A stretch of DNA of 64,000 bases from Eumeta japonica (Eukaryota; Arthropoda; Insecta; Lepidoptera; Psychidae), in assembly GCA_005406025.1 (NCBI GenBank), contig BGZK01000220.1, positions 310,001 to 374,000 of the forward strand, written 5' to 3'. The first letter of the stretch is position 1. Each line of letters starts with the position of its first letter. The notes below the pieces were generated by a model, which saw only the letters and a list, made by a program, of their open reading frames with translations, had not been told where the DNA came from and ran no database searches. This document shows, in pieces, positions 1-11,460 of this stretch. The translations under genes were made by a program, and so were the position numbers.

Positions 1-439
1 AATTTTATGGTAGTACGTATCTTCATATAATATTCGCTACTATAGAATGTTATCATTACAGTTGCACGATAAACACTACAAAGTCAATATAGTACTGCAA
101 CGTGACGTCGTTAGTATATTTTATATGTCACAAGTTTTAACTCGAACGCATTTCGAAAGGTTTAACGGTTTTGCAGTTCAGTAACCAATAAAGAGGCTTC
201 ATAGATTTGTTTCGACTGCATCGAGTCATTTCATTGGTTAATGAGAAAATTCGCCTGACGTTAATCAGAAAGTATTCTTATTAGAACTCGTAACTTATTC
301 GTGGCCGTATTTAAAAGAATTTCGTGTAAAATACCGTTTTATTTGTAGTAACACAAATTAATAATTGTTTCAATAAATTAATATTTTAGTTTAAATTGTG
401 TTCAAGTTCGTAAATTTAAGAAACTATTTAAAATCAGTC
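1..439. other. 5' flank of the SAM-like gene, no gene seen
   Basis: AT-rich DNA immediately upstream of the first exon at 440. No long reading frame or repeat is recognised. A promoter for the following locus would be expected here, but I see no convincing TATA box and initiator pair, so this is only a positional inference. Confidence 0.35.
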
Positions 440-506
440 ATGGATGAAGAAACTCAAACCCTACTCACGCAGTGGAAAATGGATGATTATATTGAATTAT
501 TCAAAG
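440..506 (+). CDS. Exon 1: start codon and SAM-like helix
   Basis: The ATG at 440 follows 'agtc'. Twenty-two codons read MDEETQTLLTQWKMDDYIEL-FK and end in phase 1 at a consensus donor (G|gtaagt). The W-x-M-x-x-Y-I-x-L-F spacing is that of the first SAM helix pair. The exon is intact. It can be supported only as part of the spliced locus, because it is too short to stand alone. Confidence 0.5.
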
Positions 507-678
507 GTAAGTCGTATTAAATTTTAATATGTATATCGATGTAATAACCAAAATAACCAAAATACAACATCCATCCTTGCTGATATACTGACATTTACTT
601 CTTTGTCTCAACATCAAAGTATTCTCTATTCTTGTTGTATATGGGCAAAACATAAGAATCTTTTATTTTTTATTATAG

Positions 679-791
679 ACCTGCGTAGTGTTTGATTTCC
701 CAGAAAACCTGAAAGCAATCAGAGTGGGGTTGCTGTGGAAAACGCCAAGGAGTTTTCTGATGTATCTGATTTTATTCTGAATATAAACAAT
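679..791 (+). pseudogene. Exon 2 with in-frame stop
   Basis: The acceptor 'tattatag' ends at 678 and a gtaagt donor starts at 792. Read in the phase left by exon 1 it gives DLRSV, then TGA (693-695), then a polar segment containing SGVAVENAKEFSDVSDFI. The exon closes in phase 0, which exon 3 needs. One point change would account for the stop. An alternative acceptor at 'tttcccag' (704-705) would skip the stop, but it leaves the wrong phase for the downstream reading. Confidence 0.45.
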
Positions 792-1160
792 GTAAGTTTA
801 TTCTTCACAAAATGCAGATCGGTCTCATTTGACACTCTAGGGTCTTTTAGACTTTGTCAATTAGTTAAATGATTTTTATAAATGTAGTGTAGCATAAAAA
901 ATGGGACGCCACTAAATAATTGTAATATTGAGGTTAATTAAATTAACCAATTAATTTGTTCAAAAGTTCTCCATATTAAAACTAATTAATGCTTGTCAAA
1001 ACAATTATATTGTAAGTCTATAAACATCAGTAATTTTAAAGGCAGTATTCAGAAGGTCAAGAAAACAGTGTTTATGTTCTCTTAATGTTATTAACAAATT
1101 AACTGTGAATTTGATGTAGAATCGTTACAAAAAAAATATAGTCAATTAAGAAACTAATTT

Positions 1161-1582
1161 TTAGCGTTCCGTATCCAAAAAATGGAACCCTATTACTAAG
1201 ACTCTTCTGTTCGGCTGTCTGTCTCTCACCAGGCTGTATCTCATGAAAATTTCAACTGTCTTGCTATCACGGTAGTTAGACAGTTGAAATTTTCACAGAT
1301 GATGTATTTCTGTTGTCGCTGTAACAACAAATACTAAAACAGAATAAAATAGGTATTTAAGTGGGGCTCCCATACAACAAACGTGATTTTTTTGCTATTT
1401 TTTTTCTTGATCTTAATAACGACAACAGGTAGAAACTTGAAATATTTGCAGAATATTTATATTTACTTATATTCACTTTAAAAATAAATGCCTATTAATT
1501 CAAATAAAAATAAAAACTAAAAAAAGGAGATATGTTACAGAACCCTTCGTGCGCGAATCTGATTCGCACTTAGCCAGTTTTT
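1161..1582 (+). mobile_element. Lepidopteran SINE-like interspersed repeat in intron 2
   Basis: The block starts 'ttagcgttccgtatcc', contains 'ggctgtctgtctctcacc', 'aggctgtatctcatg', 'cagatgatgtatttctgttg' and 'gtggggctcccatacaacaa', and ends 'acagaacccttcgtgcgcg ... gccagttttt'. From memory this is one of the most abundant interspersed repeats of moths and butterflies. Related GGTTCCGT/GTCTGTCTGTC fragments lie at 30.2 and possibly 14.3 and 62.3 kb. The copy is inserted in the intron between exons 2 and 3 in the sense orientation. It carries an unusual internal inverted duplication (1245-1260 against 1279-1294). Confidence 0.65.
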
Positions 1583-1739
1583 CTATTATCACTTAGTGTT
1601 AAATAAAAGTCCTAATTAATTACATCCATATAAAAGCTTGTTAATAATACATATAATGTTATTTATTTATTTAGAATTAGTAGATGCTTATGTATGGAAA
1701 TCAAATACCTTGATTTGATTGATTGAATCTATGTTACAG

Positions 1740-2142
1740 AATAATTTATATGAATTGTTGCACTCATCGCAAGATGGAAGAAGTATTCTTGCTGCATATA
1801 AAACATCTGGAGTACTAGATTCTGCTGGTCGCAGCAAAATATGCAATTTAATCATTAAAGAAGAATTAAAAAATGATCCTTCAAGAATTATTCCATCTTC
1901 CCGGATGTTACAGTGGGCTCATGAAATAACTATAATTTTTCCAAAAGAAAATAAGGCAACATATTACTTGCCGTACATAAATTTTCACCAGGAGTTAGAA
2001 GACTTGCCTCTGGGAAACTACAAGATTGCTACCACAACAGAAAAGAGAGTACAGAAAGTCTGGTCTAATAAGCAGAAGGTCATCATCATCGTCAACTCCT
2101 CCGCGCTCACCTATTACTTAGAAAGTGTGAGCAGTGATAATG
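1740..2142 (+). CDS. Exon 3 of the SAM-like gene, intact
   Basis: The acceptor 'tctatgttacag' ends at 1739 and the donor gtaag starts at 2143. The 134-codon exon is open throughout. It contains LLHSSQDGRSILAAYKTSG, then LDSAGRSKICNLIIKEELK, then ITIIFPKENKATYYLPYI. This GRS/GRxKI-LxxxIIxxEL pattern recurs, from memory, in uncharacterised insect proteins that also carry an N-terminal SAM domain. No catalytic motif is evident. A 403-bp open exon in a region this AT-rich suggests it was under coding constraint until recently. Confidence 0.55.
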
Positions 2143-2460
2143 GTAAGAAGATTTTAATTTAATTTTATAAATGCAGTTTTTGTATTTAATGATTTTCTAC
2201 CAAAAAGAGCTGTGTTATATGGGATTTTGTGGTTTAAAATTGTTTAGTAAATTACCAAGAACATTAAAACTTTTCTTTAAATGTACGAAGACAGCACAGT
2301 TTACAAAAAAAATCATAGTATTTAATATGAAATACTTACCAATTTAAATAATATTACATTTAACAATGTAAAAAAAAATGTTAAACATATAATATTATAA
2401 AAAATTATTACTATAATGAATGTACTAAGATAGTAATTTCCTGAAAATGCTGTATTTCAG

Positions 2461-2576
2461 CTTTATTTGAGTTTGAAGACTCTTCTGACCTTCTCCAATG
2501 GTTAGAAAACTGTACTGATCCTTGGGACACTGTTGAATCTCATTGGATTAGAACTGCAGGAACTAGGCTCAAACTG
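2461..2576 (+). CDS. Exon 4 of the SAM-like gene, intact
   Basis: The acceptor 'tgtatttcag' ends at 2460 and the donor gtaaa starts at 2577. It reads ALFEFEDSSDLLQWLENCTD and then PWDTVESHWIRTAGTRLKL, entering in phase 1 and leaving in phase 0. Both phases agree with exons 3 and 5. There are no breaks. Confidence 0.5.
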
Positions 2577-2947
2577 GTAAAAACACTAATGCCCCAGCCT
2601 CAGTATATATAAATAAATATCCTGCACTAAAAACCAACAGGTTATATATTGGTAAGTACAATGAAATATTTAAATATATGTAATATAAAAGCATAGATAC
2701 TTTAGAGACATTTATGAACCATTTATAAATACTTTTGATTTAGACCTATCTAATATTGAGTGCTAGCATCTAAATTACAATTAATAATTCTTATTACACA
2801 TGTGTCATAAATATCATGTTTCTATATAATTTTACTAAAAAATTGTTCAATTGTGATTGAAATGGTTTTCTAATTATTATTTTGGACATTAATGTATACC
2901 TATTTAATTTTGACATTAATATGTGCTTATTTGCAATTTTCTTGCAG

Positions 2948-3798
2948 TTGCTGAAGGATTTTGATTTCCTTTATCCATCTTCTAACCAAAACTATGGAAT
3001 AATTTCCCAATCTACAAACAAAATATCTTGAATGCAGCTAGAAAGAAACTCTCTATCCTAAAAGATGTCTCAACAAAATCACTACTCCGTGACTATCTGG
3101 ATTTGGCTGAAAGTTTGTACTCGTTTTATGTAGGAAATTCAAAGCTTCTTTTGCAAAGCACTATATGCAATATAGTGGCGAAAATTTAAAACCAAAATTT
3201 CATTTCTTAACACATTATCATCAAATAATTCACAAATTAGGGCCTCCAGTTCTTTTGTGGTCCATGAGGTTTGAGGCTAAGCACAGAACCTTTAAAATTG
3301 CTGCTCAGTCTTCTTCTAACAGAAAAAATATATGTAAAACATTAGCTATAAGACAACAGTTACAATTAAATGAGATTTTTTTGAAGGGTAAATTGGGTGA
3401 CAGTGTACATGCAGGTCCTGGCAAAGAGGAATGTGTAACTTTTCTTCTAAGATATTAGATGCAGTTAATATTGCAACTCAAAATACCTTATTTCAAGTTA
3501 CATGGGCTAAAGTCAAAGGTACACTATACAAAAAGAAAATGTTTTGACTGTTGATGTACTTGATGAAAACTATGTATTTGGCATTATAAAAATATATATT
3601 TACATGGACAAAAGATGTAATCTTTTATTGTAAGCTTCTCATTACAATTGCTTTTGATCAACACACATATGCATATGAGGTAAATGAAACTAGTAATTAT
3701 GTGTATCTTAAACAAAGTTCCTTGATTTCTCCAATACCAAACAATATTAATGTAGACTCAAAGGTCAACTGTTAATAACTATCAGAGGCTCAATTTAA
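2948..3798 (+). pseudogene. Exon 5: conserved tail broken by frameshifts
   Basis: The acceptor 'ttcttgcag' ends at 2947. The first codons read LLKDFDFLYPS, then one frame change near 2990 leads into an NNFPIYKQNILNAARKKLSI-like segment. A second change near 3160 leads to the long open stretch 3165-3458 (KPKFHFLTHYHQIIHKLGPP; RFEAKHRTFKIAAQSSSNRK; ICKTLAIRQQLQL). After 3458 the reading continues across further frames (LTVDVLDENYVFGII, FYCKLLITIAFDQHTYAYEV, SLISPIPNNINVDS) and ends at TAA 3796-3798. Between the breaks the amino-acid pattern is well kept. The damage is therefore mainly small indels, which fits recent decay or base-calling error as well as old decay. Confidence 0.55.
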
Positions 3799-5640
3799 GA
3801 ATGCTACAATCTTATTTGAAAAAATACTAAAACTTGTTAACTGATTTTTTAAATAGTTCAATAATAATTAAATGATATTACTCTTTATACCTAATTGTAA
3901 AATACTTATTGTTTGTTGTACCCAAGTAATGTCTTATTTTTATATTTTGTCTTACTAATGTGATTGGCAATATATCTGACAATAGTAAGTAAATATTAAA
4001 TGTTTTTTTGCATGTAAATGAATAATTTTTCCTTCTTATATATTAATTAGGAATCCTTAGAATAATACATACAAATCTGTATTAGGTTGATTTCAATTTT
4101 TCTGTAAATTTTACAGTCCAATATTTTTAGGCTATGAGAATTTAGTATTAAGAATTTGTGTATAGATATGGTAAGATATGAATATGTAATAATATGTATA
4201 ATCTATCTGATTTTCCATCTTGAATATTAGACAATAAACTTTAAAGTACTGCATGTAAGCAATTATAAAATTAGCATATTGACTATTAAATTAAATAAAT
4301 GATTAGATATAAACATGATTTTTTTTTAATTTATTCTGAATTTTAATCCCAGTAATTTATGATAGGGTTATTTTTGGGTCATGTGATTCAATGTCTCATG
4401 TGACATTGCACATAATATTTAACGAAAACAGTAATTCGCATTCTCACAAACTTCGTACAATACATTTAAGTATTGTGAGAGGTATCCGAGAATGCGGATT
4501 ACTGTTTTCGTTAAATATGTGCAATGTATGAATCACGTGACTTGAAAATAACCCTCATATTCTGTAATTATAACCATACTTCACTGTAGTTGATTACTAT
4601 ATTTCAGTAATGCATATTCTACAATATGGTATTAGTCACACAATACGATAGTAATCATCACACCCCTTTTATAGTGCTAACATTAAAGAAGGTAACTGTT
4701 GACATTTAATATTGTAATTACTACAGAAAATGTAATAGTTACTAGTAGTATTTATGGTGATAAATACATTCTAACATAATAGTACTTACCCTAATAGAGT
4801 GTTGAGAACATATTACAGACGTTAATGGTGACAAACAAATTGTAATCATTACATACTAAAAAGATAAAAGTTATGATGTCATAATATTAATGACGTCATT
4901 ACACGTACCATCCTTATAGTAATTTATTAACAATCTATAGAGGATAATCATTACAATCCAGACTGCTGTCCCATATGTGACCCTCTGTATGGGTACTCAC
5001 AACAGAAATTCTGTACCTACAACTATATTTTTTTTTCAGTGTAGTATTTGAAATCATTGTTCATTATTTTCTTTCAGCTTGTATTAGAAATTTCCAAATC
5101 TCATTTGTGGTTGTATTTATTTTATTTATTATTTATTTATTGTAAATCCCATTTATTTATAGTAAAGAAATAAAGAAATAATAAAGAATATTGTATATTT
5201 TGGCAATGTTGATCAATACTTCAATAGGAACAGATCTATGCAAACGTGATATTTTAAATTGGTATAAACTTTTAATACACAGAAAATATTTAATATAATG
5301 GTTGAGCATTATTAGGCAAATTCACGGCAGAGAATTTTTAGTTTAGATTGCTTTAAAGCGTGTTTTAGTTTTTTTAATTACGTTAAAATTCGGCAACTGT
5401 GCGTTTCTTAAATGCTAATTAATTATCAATACTAAGGTAAAAACCTAATTTGGTCTGTTCATCGGCGACTTATCGTTTTATTTTGAACACGTTTCATTCC
5501 TATATCTCTCTGTATTTGCAAATGACTGGACTTCACGATGCGATCTGAGGAGTTAAAGTCTTAAAAACTTAAGTATTTAACGTGAATATGAACAGACTAA
5601 TGTAATAATGCATCCGTAATTAGCTACAGCTAAAAACAAA
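3799..5640. other. Intergenic AT-rich DNA with one MITE and a dyad-rich stretch
   Basis: No gene is seen. The stretch holds the palindromic MITE 4364-4555. Between about 4560 and 4960 many short dyads of the type TAATNATTA or TGTAATNATTAC occur, including a CRE-like TGACGTCA. Low-complexity TTTATT runs lie near 5125-5170. Confidence 0.5.
4364..4555. mobile_element. Palindromic MITE, 192 bp
   Basis: The ends are the inverted repeats AGGGTTATTTT (4364) and AAAATAACCCT (to 4555). The inner arms also pair. 'cacataatatttaacgaaaa' with the following 'cagtaattcgcattctc' on the left matches, in reverse complement, 'gagaatgcggattactg' with 'ttttcgttaaatatgtg' on the right. The arms differ by a few bases. 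It has no coding capacity. A 2-bp or other target duplication is not clear. The superfamily cannot be assigned from the ends alone. Confidence 0.7.
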
Positions 5641-7259
5641 TTACTAAGCACAAATCAGAAATAATTTTTTCTCAACACCGAACGAACAAAAACCAATTAA
5701 TTTGAACAAAATCGACCCATTTAAAGACAAAAGCATCCATTTATTTCCAGTAAATACACAATCACAAACAAATAATCTACTTATACCACACCGGAAATAT
5801 ACAAAAGCAGCTTTGTCTCGCCGTGGCCGACCGCGGGCTGAGCCGAGCATCGCACTCAAAGCGGTTCCCCGCCAGGGATTATTGGACGCCGGCACGAGGC
5901 GGCAGGTGACGCGCCCGCGAGGAAAAGTAGAGGAAGACGAGGGGCACGTTTTGACGTGATCACCTGTCTATGTGTCGGTGCCAATTGATTTTCACTTTTG
6001 AGTGCTGTAGTAATTATGACGCACAATGACCTATTTACACTTACGTTACAAGGAGGTATAATTTTCGATTATTCGTATATAAACTCCGGAATAATTGACC
6101 CTATTCTAAAAAATATTTTATCACTAAAAAGCCACACTATTCTTGAGCGACAATTTGCTTTATGATACTGATATGACAATATAAACTATTTATTTTGATT
6201 TTTTATACATATGTATATTTTCCAAGTTTCATTACAATTCGTTCAGAAGTTATATCGTTTTGTGTTAAGAAACATATTCACACCTCTTTGATGTTAGTGT
6301 AATGTGGCTAGGGTCACCAACCGTACCCTAAAATAGAGTATTGTAGTCTTTTTTATGTACGTGTACTTTATAATTTATAACTCCAATAGAACGCTAAAAT
6401 AGTCTCTTAAGATTAACTCTTAATCCTTTACAGAGTTCACTAAAATTATACCCTATATCCTTAAGTGTCATTAATATTGAAAAGATATTTTTTTTTCCTA
6501 TACATAAATAAAATAAGTATTAAATTGTTCTCTGCTTAAAGTTTAAAGATCCAATTTTTTTTCAGTAGAGAAGGGGTATCATGAAACGAGGTTCAATTTC
6601 TATAAAAATAATGTTATGAAAATTAATATAAAATAATATGATATAGTAATACTCATTTGTATAAATCTGTAGTCTTTATATTTCCTTACTGAAATCAAAT
6701 ATACTTAAAGGAAGTTGGCAACCCTAGATAATTTTATGTTTCGAAGTTCTGAAGCTATTGACAAACCAATATACCTCATCTATATACCTGAACAGGTGTT
6801 AACATAAATAATACAGTAATTATTGCATTCATACCAGAGAACGATGCAATTACGAATACGAGTGCATAATCGGAAAAGTTGAAGAACAATCCGGATCGCA
6901 GGCGAAAGTGGATTTAAAATGACCTAGAAATTACAATAAAAACAAACCAGAATTTAAACTAAAAATAAGGTAGCGATAGAGATAATAATTGGAAGATAAA
7001 AATATGAATAGAAAACCAGTTTTCAAAAAAAATAATTTAAACAATTATTTGATTAATCATCAAAAATATTTTAAGAAGCGATTTTTTTACAAATTATTAA
7101 CAATTAAGCACCTTTTATATTTATGCTCACGTAAGGAATAACGTCCTTATTTGTTTCAACTAAATCTAAATAAAAAATCTAATATCCAGTTGGAAAACTA
7201 AGAATAGAGCTTGCCTATAGAAACGTAAAGTAAGATATTTACGATCACGAGTGCAAGCG
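5641..7259. other. Intergenic DNA with a small GC-rich patch
   Basis: A GC-rich patch lies at 5812-5950 (CpG-dense, 'gccgaccgcgggctgag'). Short overlapping frames on both strands there look like by-products of base composition. The rest is AT-rich with poly-T runs. No gene, repeat family or RNA is recognised. Confidence 0.4.
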
Positions 7260-7640
7260 ACCGATTCGCCGATGATTTAACCATTACCGCGGCAAAGTCG
7301 GAGGCCGGCGGCGACGAGGCCGTGCCGTCGCGACGGCTCCGGCCGCCGGCACCCCCATCCCGGTGATTGAATGATAACTTATAACGTCGCTACGTCTCAC
7401 AGAAGACGATATAAACACACGAGAGAGCTGTAATAACGATAAAGAACAGAACGACCGAATCGCGATCATAATTCCGTTATCGTCACTCGGGAGCGATAAA
7501 AACAATGCTATTAAAATATTTATGGTATCGGCCGGCCGAAGTAATGCGATGCGGGGACGAGATGTCCATTGCGACAAATAAAAACTTTACTGACGCGCCA
7601 CCGGCCCCGCGGCTAACTTCAGTTCGGTGGATGGACGACT
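7260..7640. other. CpG-rich island, candidate conserved regulatory DNA
   Basis: The island is GC-rich with imperfect self-complementary runs ('ggaggccggcggcgacg' against 'cgacggctccggccgcc') and many CGATCG/TATCG-type words (GATAACG, GCGATAAAAAC). It stands in AT-rich flanks. No splice-bounded coding frame is convincing. Calling it regulatory is inference from composition only. Confidence 0.3.
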
Positions 7641-10600
7641 CGCTTTGTAATTCATGATGTTGTGTGTTTGTTGTTTATTAGGTTCTGCTTTGAACTTATT
7701 TCTGATGGATACAGATTTATTTTTTATATGTGATAAAGGACGAGAACGCAGTACACCAGAGAGTAGATGGTCACTGCATGGTGTGGGTTCTTTAGAACTC
7801 TTAGTATATGCGATAAAGCATGCCCAAAGACGCATCTCTTTGCAATGTTAACGGGTCGAGCTGGCCGGATATTACAGAATCGTCGACAATTCGAGAAGCT
7901 CTGAGTTAGATGCGGTCTAAAGGCAAGAATTGTTATAGATATTGTTTTATTCTCAAGCAATATTCTTTCATGACCGTTCTGTGTTTACGGTGTCAAATCT
8001 ATATAAATCCAGCCATTCATAACTACTCTGTACTGTGTAGGTCTGACCTTATAACTCTCTAGAATCATACTAACCTCCGCTTCCGTTTACAATTCCCTGT
8101 AGTGTCCGCCATCGCTATCTTTTTCGCAGAATTTTCTACCTTTGCTTGTTATTATTCTCACTGTACCACGTTCGGACTCTTTCATCTCGCTGAAGCTAAA
8201 TCTTACTGCACAGTTATTAGTATACGAACAAAAGGATTGCACAACAGTATTTTCTGATTGGTTTACCATTGGAATATATAAGCAGAGACAAACTTTATAA
8301 ATTGTATAGCCTACATAAACTTTAATGATCACAGTGTTGATTTCATTCAGTATTTTAAAAACCATTCCTAACAATTTTTATTGTAACTATCTAAACTCGT
8401 TTATGTGTGTGTGTGTATGTATGCGCTTATGTTTGTATGGAAATTCTTTATAACTTTTAAACAAATTAACAGATTTAAATCAAACCAATAGTGTTCGAAA
8501 GGATTTCACTCAATATAGAATTACAAAGAAAACTTAACAAAGGTTATTATAAGTTATCTCCAAATAAAATTGATTTCGATTTTTGTCTATTCATTTTTAA
8601 ATTAAGAATCAGAAAATTTCTAGAACTAATCAACTCTATTTTACAGAAAAACTTTCTCGTGGCATATTAAAAAAGGGTCAAATTTTAAGCACTCGAAACT
8701 GAATAGCGTCTAGTTTGTGGTCGCTACTGCAACCATCAACAAACGAAAATCTTTCATCCCCAGTGGCTAACGATTCTATGAGCGATATGATCTGGCGATC
8801 AAATTAATCGATTTTAATTGAAGTTACAACATTTCGAGTATAAATTCATATAGACTGACTGAAAATGGGTTCACGATATTAATAAACTCGGTAATATTAA
8901 TTATCCCTAGAGATTTTTTTCAGGTATAGTTTTGAATTTATAAATGATTCTTAAAATGTAAATATTGTGTTCAAGCAATTACATCAAAGAGTACAAACTC
9001 AATTTGAATGATTCGCATAAAAAGATCGTATTTCCACTGAACTGATTATATCTCATTTTTCTTATGCCATATCCAACTTTCATTACCGCACATAACACAA
9101 GTTTAAATTTTTTTTTTTTTCATGCAGATCTGTTTGTGCCTATGGTCGATAAAGTAGGTAATATACAATATATTATCATACGTTACTTTTGTTCATCAGC
9201 TCTAGTTTACCTTGTACTCTTATTTAATTTTTTTCCCAGTCTTTTTCATAAATAGTCATTATTACAATAACATCGATAAAGTTTATGTTACTATACCATT
9301 ATGGCTAGTACGTCCAGATGTTTTGTTAACAATCCTGATACATTTTGTTATGTTTGTGGTGATATATACTAAAAGATCAGCGTAAATCGATAACTGACTC
9401 TGTGAATCGTCTGTATTTTGCTTAATTCAATAGTGAAATTCGGCCCCAAGATAAAGTGTGGGCGCCTCATTGTGTATGTAAAAAATTCTTGATGTTTAAT
9501 ACCCATTAATTTTTTTTCTGAAAACTGAGCTGATAGAAAAAAAACCGGTACCATTTTTGATATCACCATGTAAAACGTACTTAAAATCAGGTCTAAAACC
9601 CCCGGCACCGAAATCGTTGTACATAATCGATGTATGTACATAATACAAAATCGTTGCCTATCAGTACCTTTTTACGGATAGGCAAATGTACTTATCTTGA
9701 TACACTTGTACTATTCATAATAAGCAACCAAGGCCCCATTCTTTTTATTGCCCATATTGACTCTCATTTTAATATCGCTATCAAGTCTACCGTTATTTCT
9801 AAACAGACTACACAAGTATATAGTCTTTCACTCGTTTAATTCTCTTAAATTTTGTACATATATCACTTTCAGGCACTTTTTTTCTTTTTTTCAAACATTT
9901 ATTACATTAACTTTCATACCTCTTTTCTTGATAGCGTCTTTCATTTATGTAAACATCGCCTGCAACTCGCACGCCAGCAGCGCAAGGAATACTTGGTCGT
10001 CGAAAGATACGAGGCGTTTTACAAATAATTCATTAATTCTAAGTTCACGCTCATACTCTTTTAATTCATGGAGACAGCTGTCTATCCATGACTAAGTCGA
10101 ATAGCCACGGTGGTGGACAGGAATGTGTACTGTCTGACACCTCTGCAGATGCCAGACCAGCCAGTGAATGCCCCATTTATTCTGACATGGGCACTGGAGC
10201 CTATGTATAGAGGTTTCAGTGCCTGTATCGATCTTTATTCACATCGTACATGAATAGAATCTAGGATTCTCTATATATCATGCCTTTTTAATCTATGATA
10301 ACCTTTTGCCAAATTTTAAGACAATTGTTATGCTTTAAATATTTTGTTAATGTACGTTTTGTGCGAATCAATTGATTTCCTTAAACGCTTGATGTTCTAA
10401 GTTCTTGTAGCATCGAAAAAAGGTTTTGAAAACAATAAATAAAAATTAAGTTTTTAAATCGATCAGTCTAGAAAATTAAAATTTTTAAAAATTCTTTTGA
10501 AAATATTTCGCCAGCAAAATAATTTGATCGAATCAACCAATTTCAATGACGATTACGTCCATCAATATATTTACATGTATCATAAAATAATTCAATATCG

Positions 10601-10980
10601 AAAACCTATCAAATATCTATCTATTCTTTATGTTATGAATCTGGAAGATTATGTAATGGATCGATTCAATAGTTCAGAAATTATTAGAAATAAAAATAAT
10701 TATTAAAAAATCTCATTTTTAAAATTTCTACAAATCTACCTGTCCAATCGATGTCAAGTTTTCAGAAAGTGTAAGTTCAGCCAAGCCCATAAGAACATTA
10801 CTTCATTCGCTTTACCAACTCCAAGTCTCAAAATTAATAATAATTTTAGTTTTCTTAGCGCGATCTCAACAGAGCATTTAATGTGGTTATCATTGTACCT
10901 TTCGCTTTGTTTACGTTTTGACAGCACGTCGTAGCAGCGCACGCGCACAATAAGCTCTACTGTTCGCTTAAAGCTCGACA
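7641..10980. other. Intergenic AT-rich DNA
   Basis: No gene is supported. A (TG)n tract sits at 8405-8418. A hairpin 'ttgcctatc ... gataggcaa' lies around 9653-9684. A moderately complex block at 9955-10240 ('ggtggtggacaggaatgtg', 'gccagaccagccagtgaatg') looks like an old interspersed repeat, but I cannot name it. Confidence 0.4.
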
Positions 10981-11460
10981 ATAATCACCTCCGATAGGTT
11001 CGACGGCGTAGCTCCCGGCTTATGCGCACCCCGCCCGCCCAGACGAGAGCCTCGAGCCGATTGTTCGTTTAATGCAGACATTAATAACACCTTTGACGGG
11101 GTAAAGGGTCGCTGTCTGAACTACTAATTCATAATAATGAGCTCATTACTAAATGTATCATATCCTAATAGCGTTCGGCTCCAGGATGCGTCTCGGCTCA
11201 TAAAGTTTTACGATTTGTGAAAAAAATTGCAGCAACATCTCGGCCCCTCTATAATCCTTTATGTGACCATTAGTATAATTATTTGTTAATCTGTGGCTAT
11301 GACTATTGGCCACCGGATTACGTGTATAAAACAGTAAAGGATATATAAAGGATCTTTACACATTTACAAATTTCATACCATAACTATTGACTGTGAACGG
11401 TAGTCGTGGAGCGAGCGGCGCGTTATTTTTAAGTCGTAAGGTTAATTCGATCCCTGACAA
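10981..11460. other. Mixed-GC patch, possible regulatory DNA
   Basis: A GC-rich stretch (11000-11060) is followed by CAATTA-poor, GATA/TATA-rich DNA with two TATAAA-like words (near 11326 and 11345, in 'gtataaaacag' and 'atatataaagg'). No downstream open frame supports a promoter call, so the role is unknown. Confidence 0.25.

Larger units (their letters stand above)
440..3798 (+). pseudogene. Five-exon SAM-domain-like gene, frameshifted; uncharacterised arthropod family
   Basis: Exons read 440-506, 679-791, 1740-2142, 2461-2576 and 2948-3798. Every junction has GT..AG borders (donors gtaag at 507, 792 and 2143, gtaaa at 2577) and the phases agree (1, 0, 1, 0). The N-terminus (LLTQWKMDDYIELFK) resembles the first helices of a SAM domain, a protein-interaction module. 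The last exon holds blocks FHFLTHYHQIIHKLGPP and WSMRFEAKHRTFKIAAQSSS, which I remember from long uncharacterised insect and cnidarian proteins with a transposase-like tail. Exon 2 has an in-frame TGA at 693-695. Exon 5 has frame changes near 2990, 3160, 3460-3550, 3600 and 3765. The frame closes on TAA at 3796-3798. The biochemical function is unknown. It could be a decayed host gene, a decayed intron-bearing DNA transposon, or a real gene damaged by assembly indels. Confidence 0.6.

Noticed and set aside
4364..4555. CRISPR-like or microRNA precursor
   Set aside because: Only one inverted pair with terminal repeats, so a MITE fits better; no direct-repeat array exists.
5644..5959. Opposing open frames of 83 and 85 codons
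   Set aside because: They overlap antisense in a CpG-rich patch and show no domain, splice sites or conserved motif; a GC-composition effect is sufficient.
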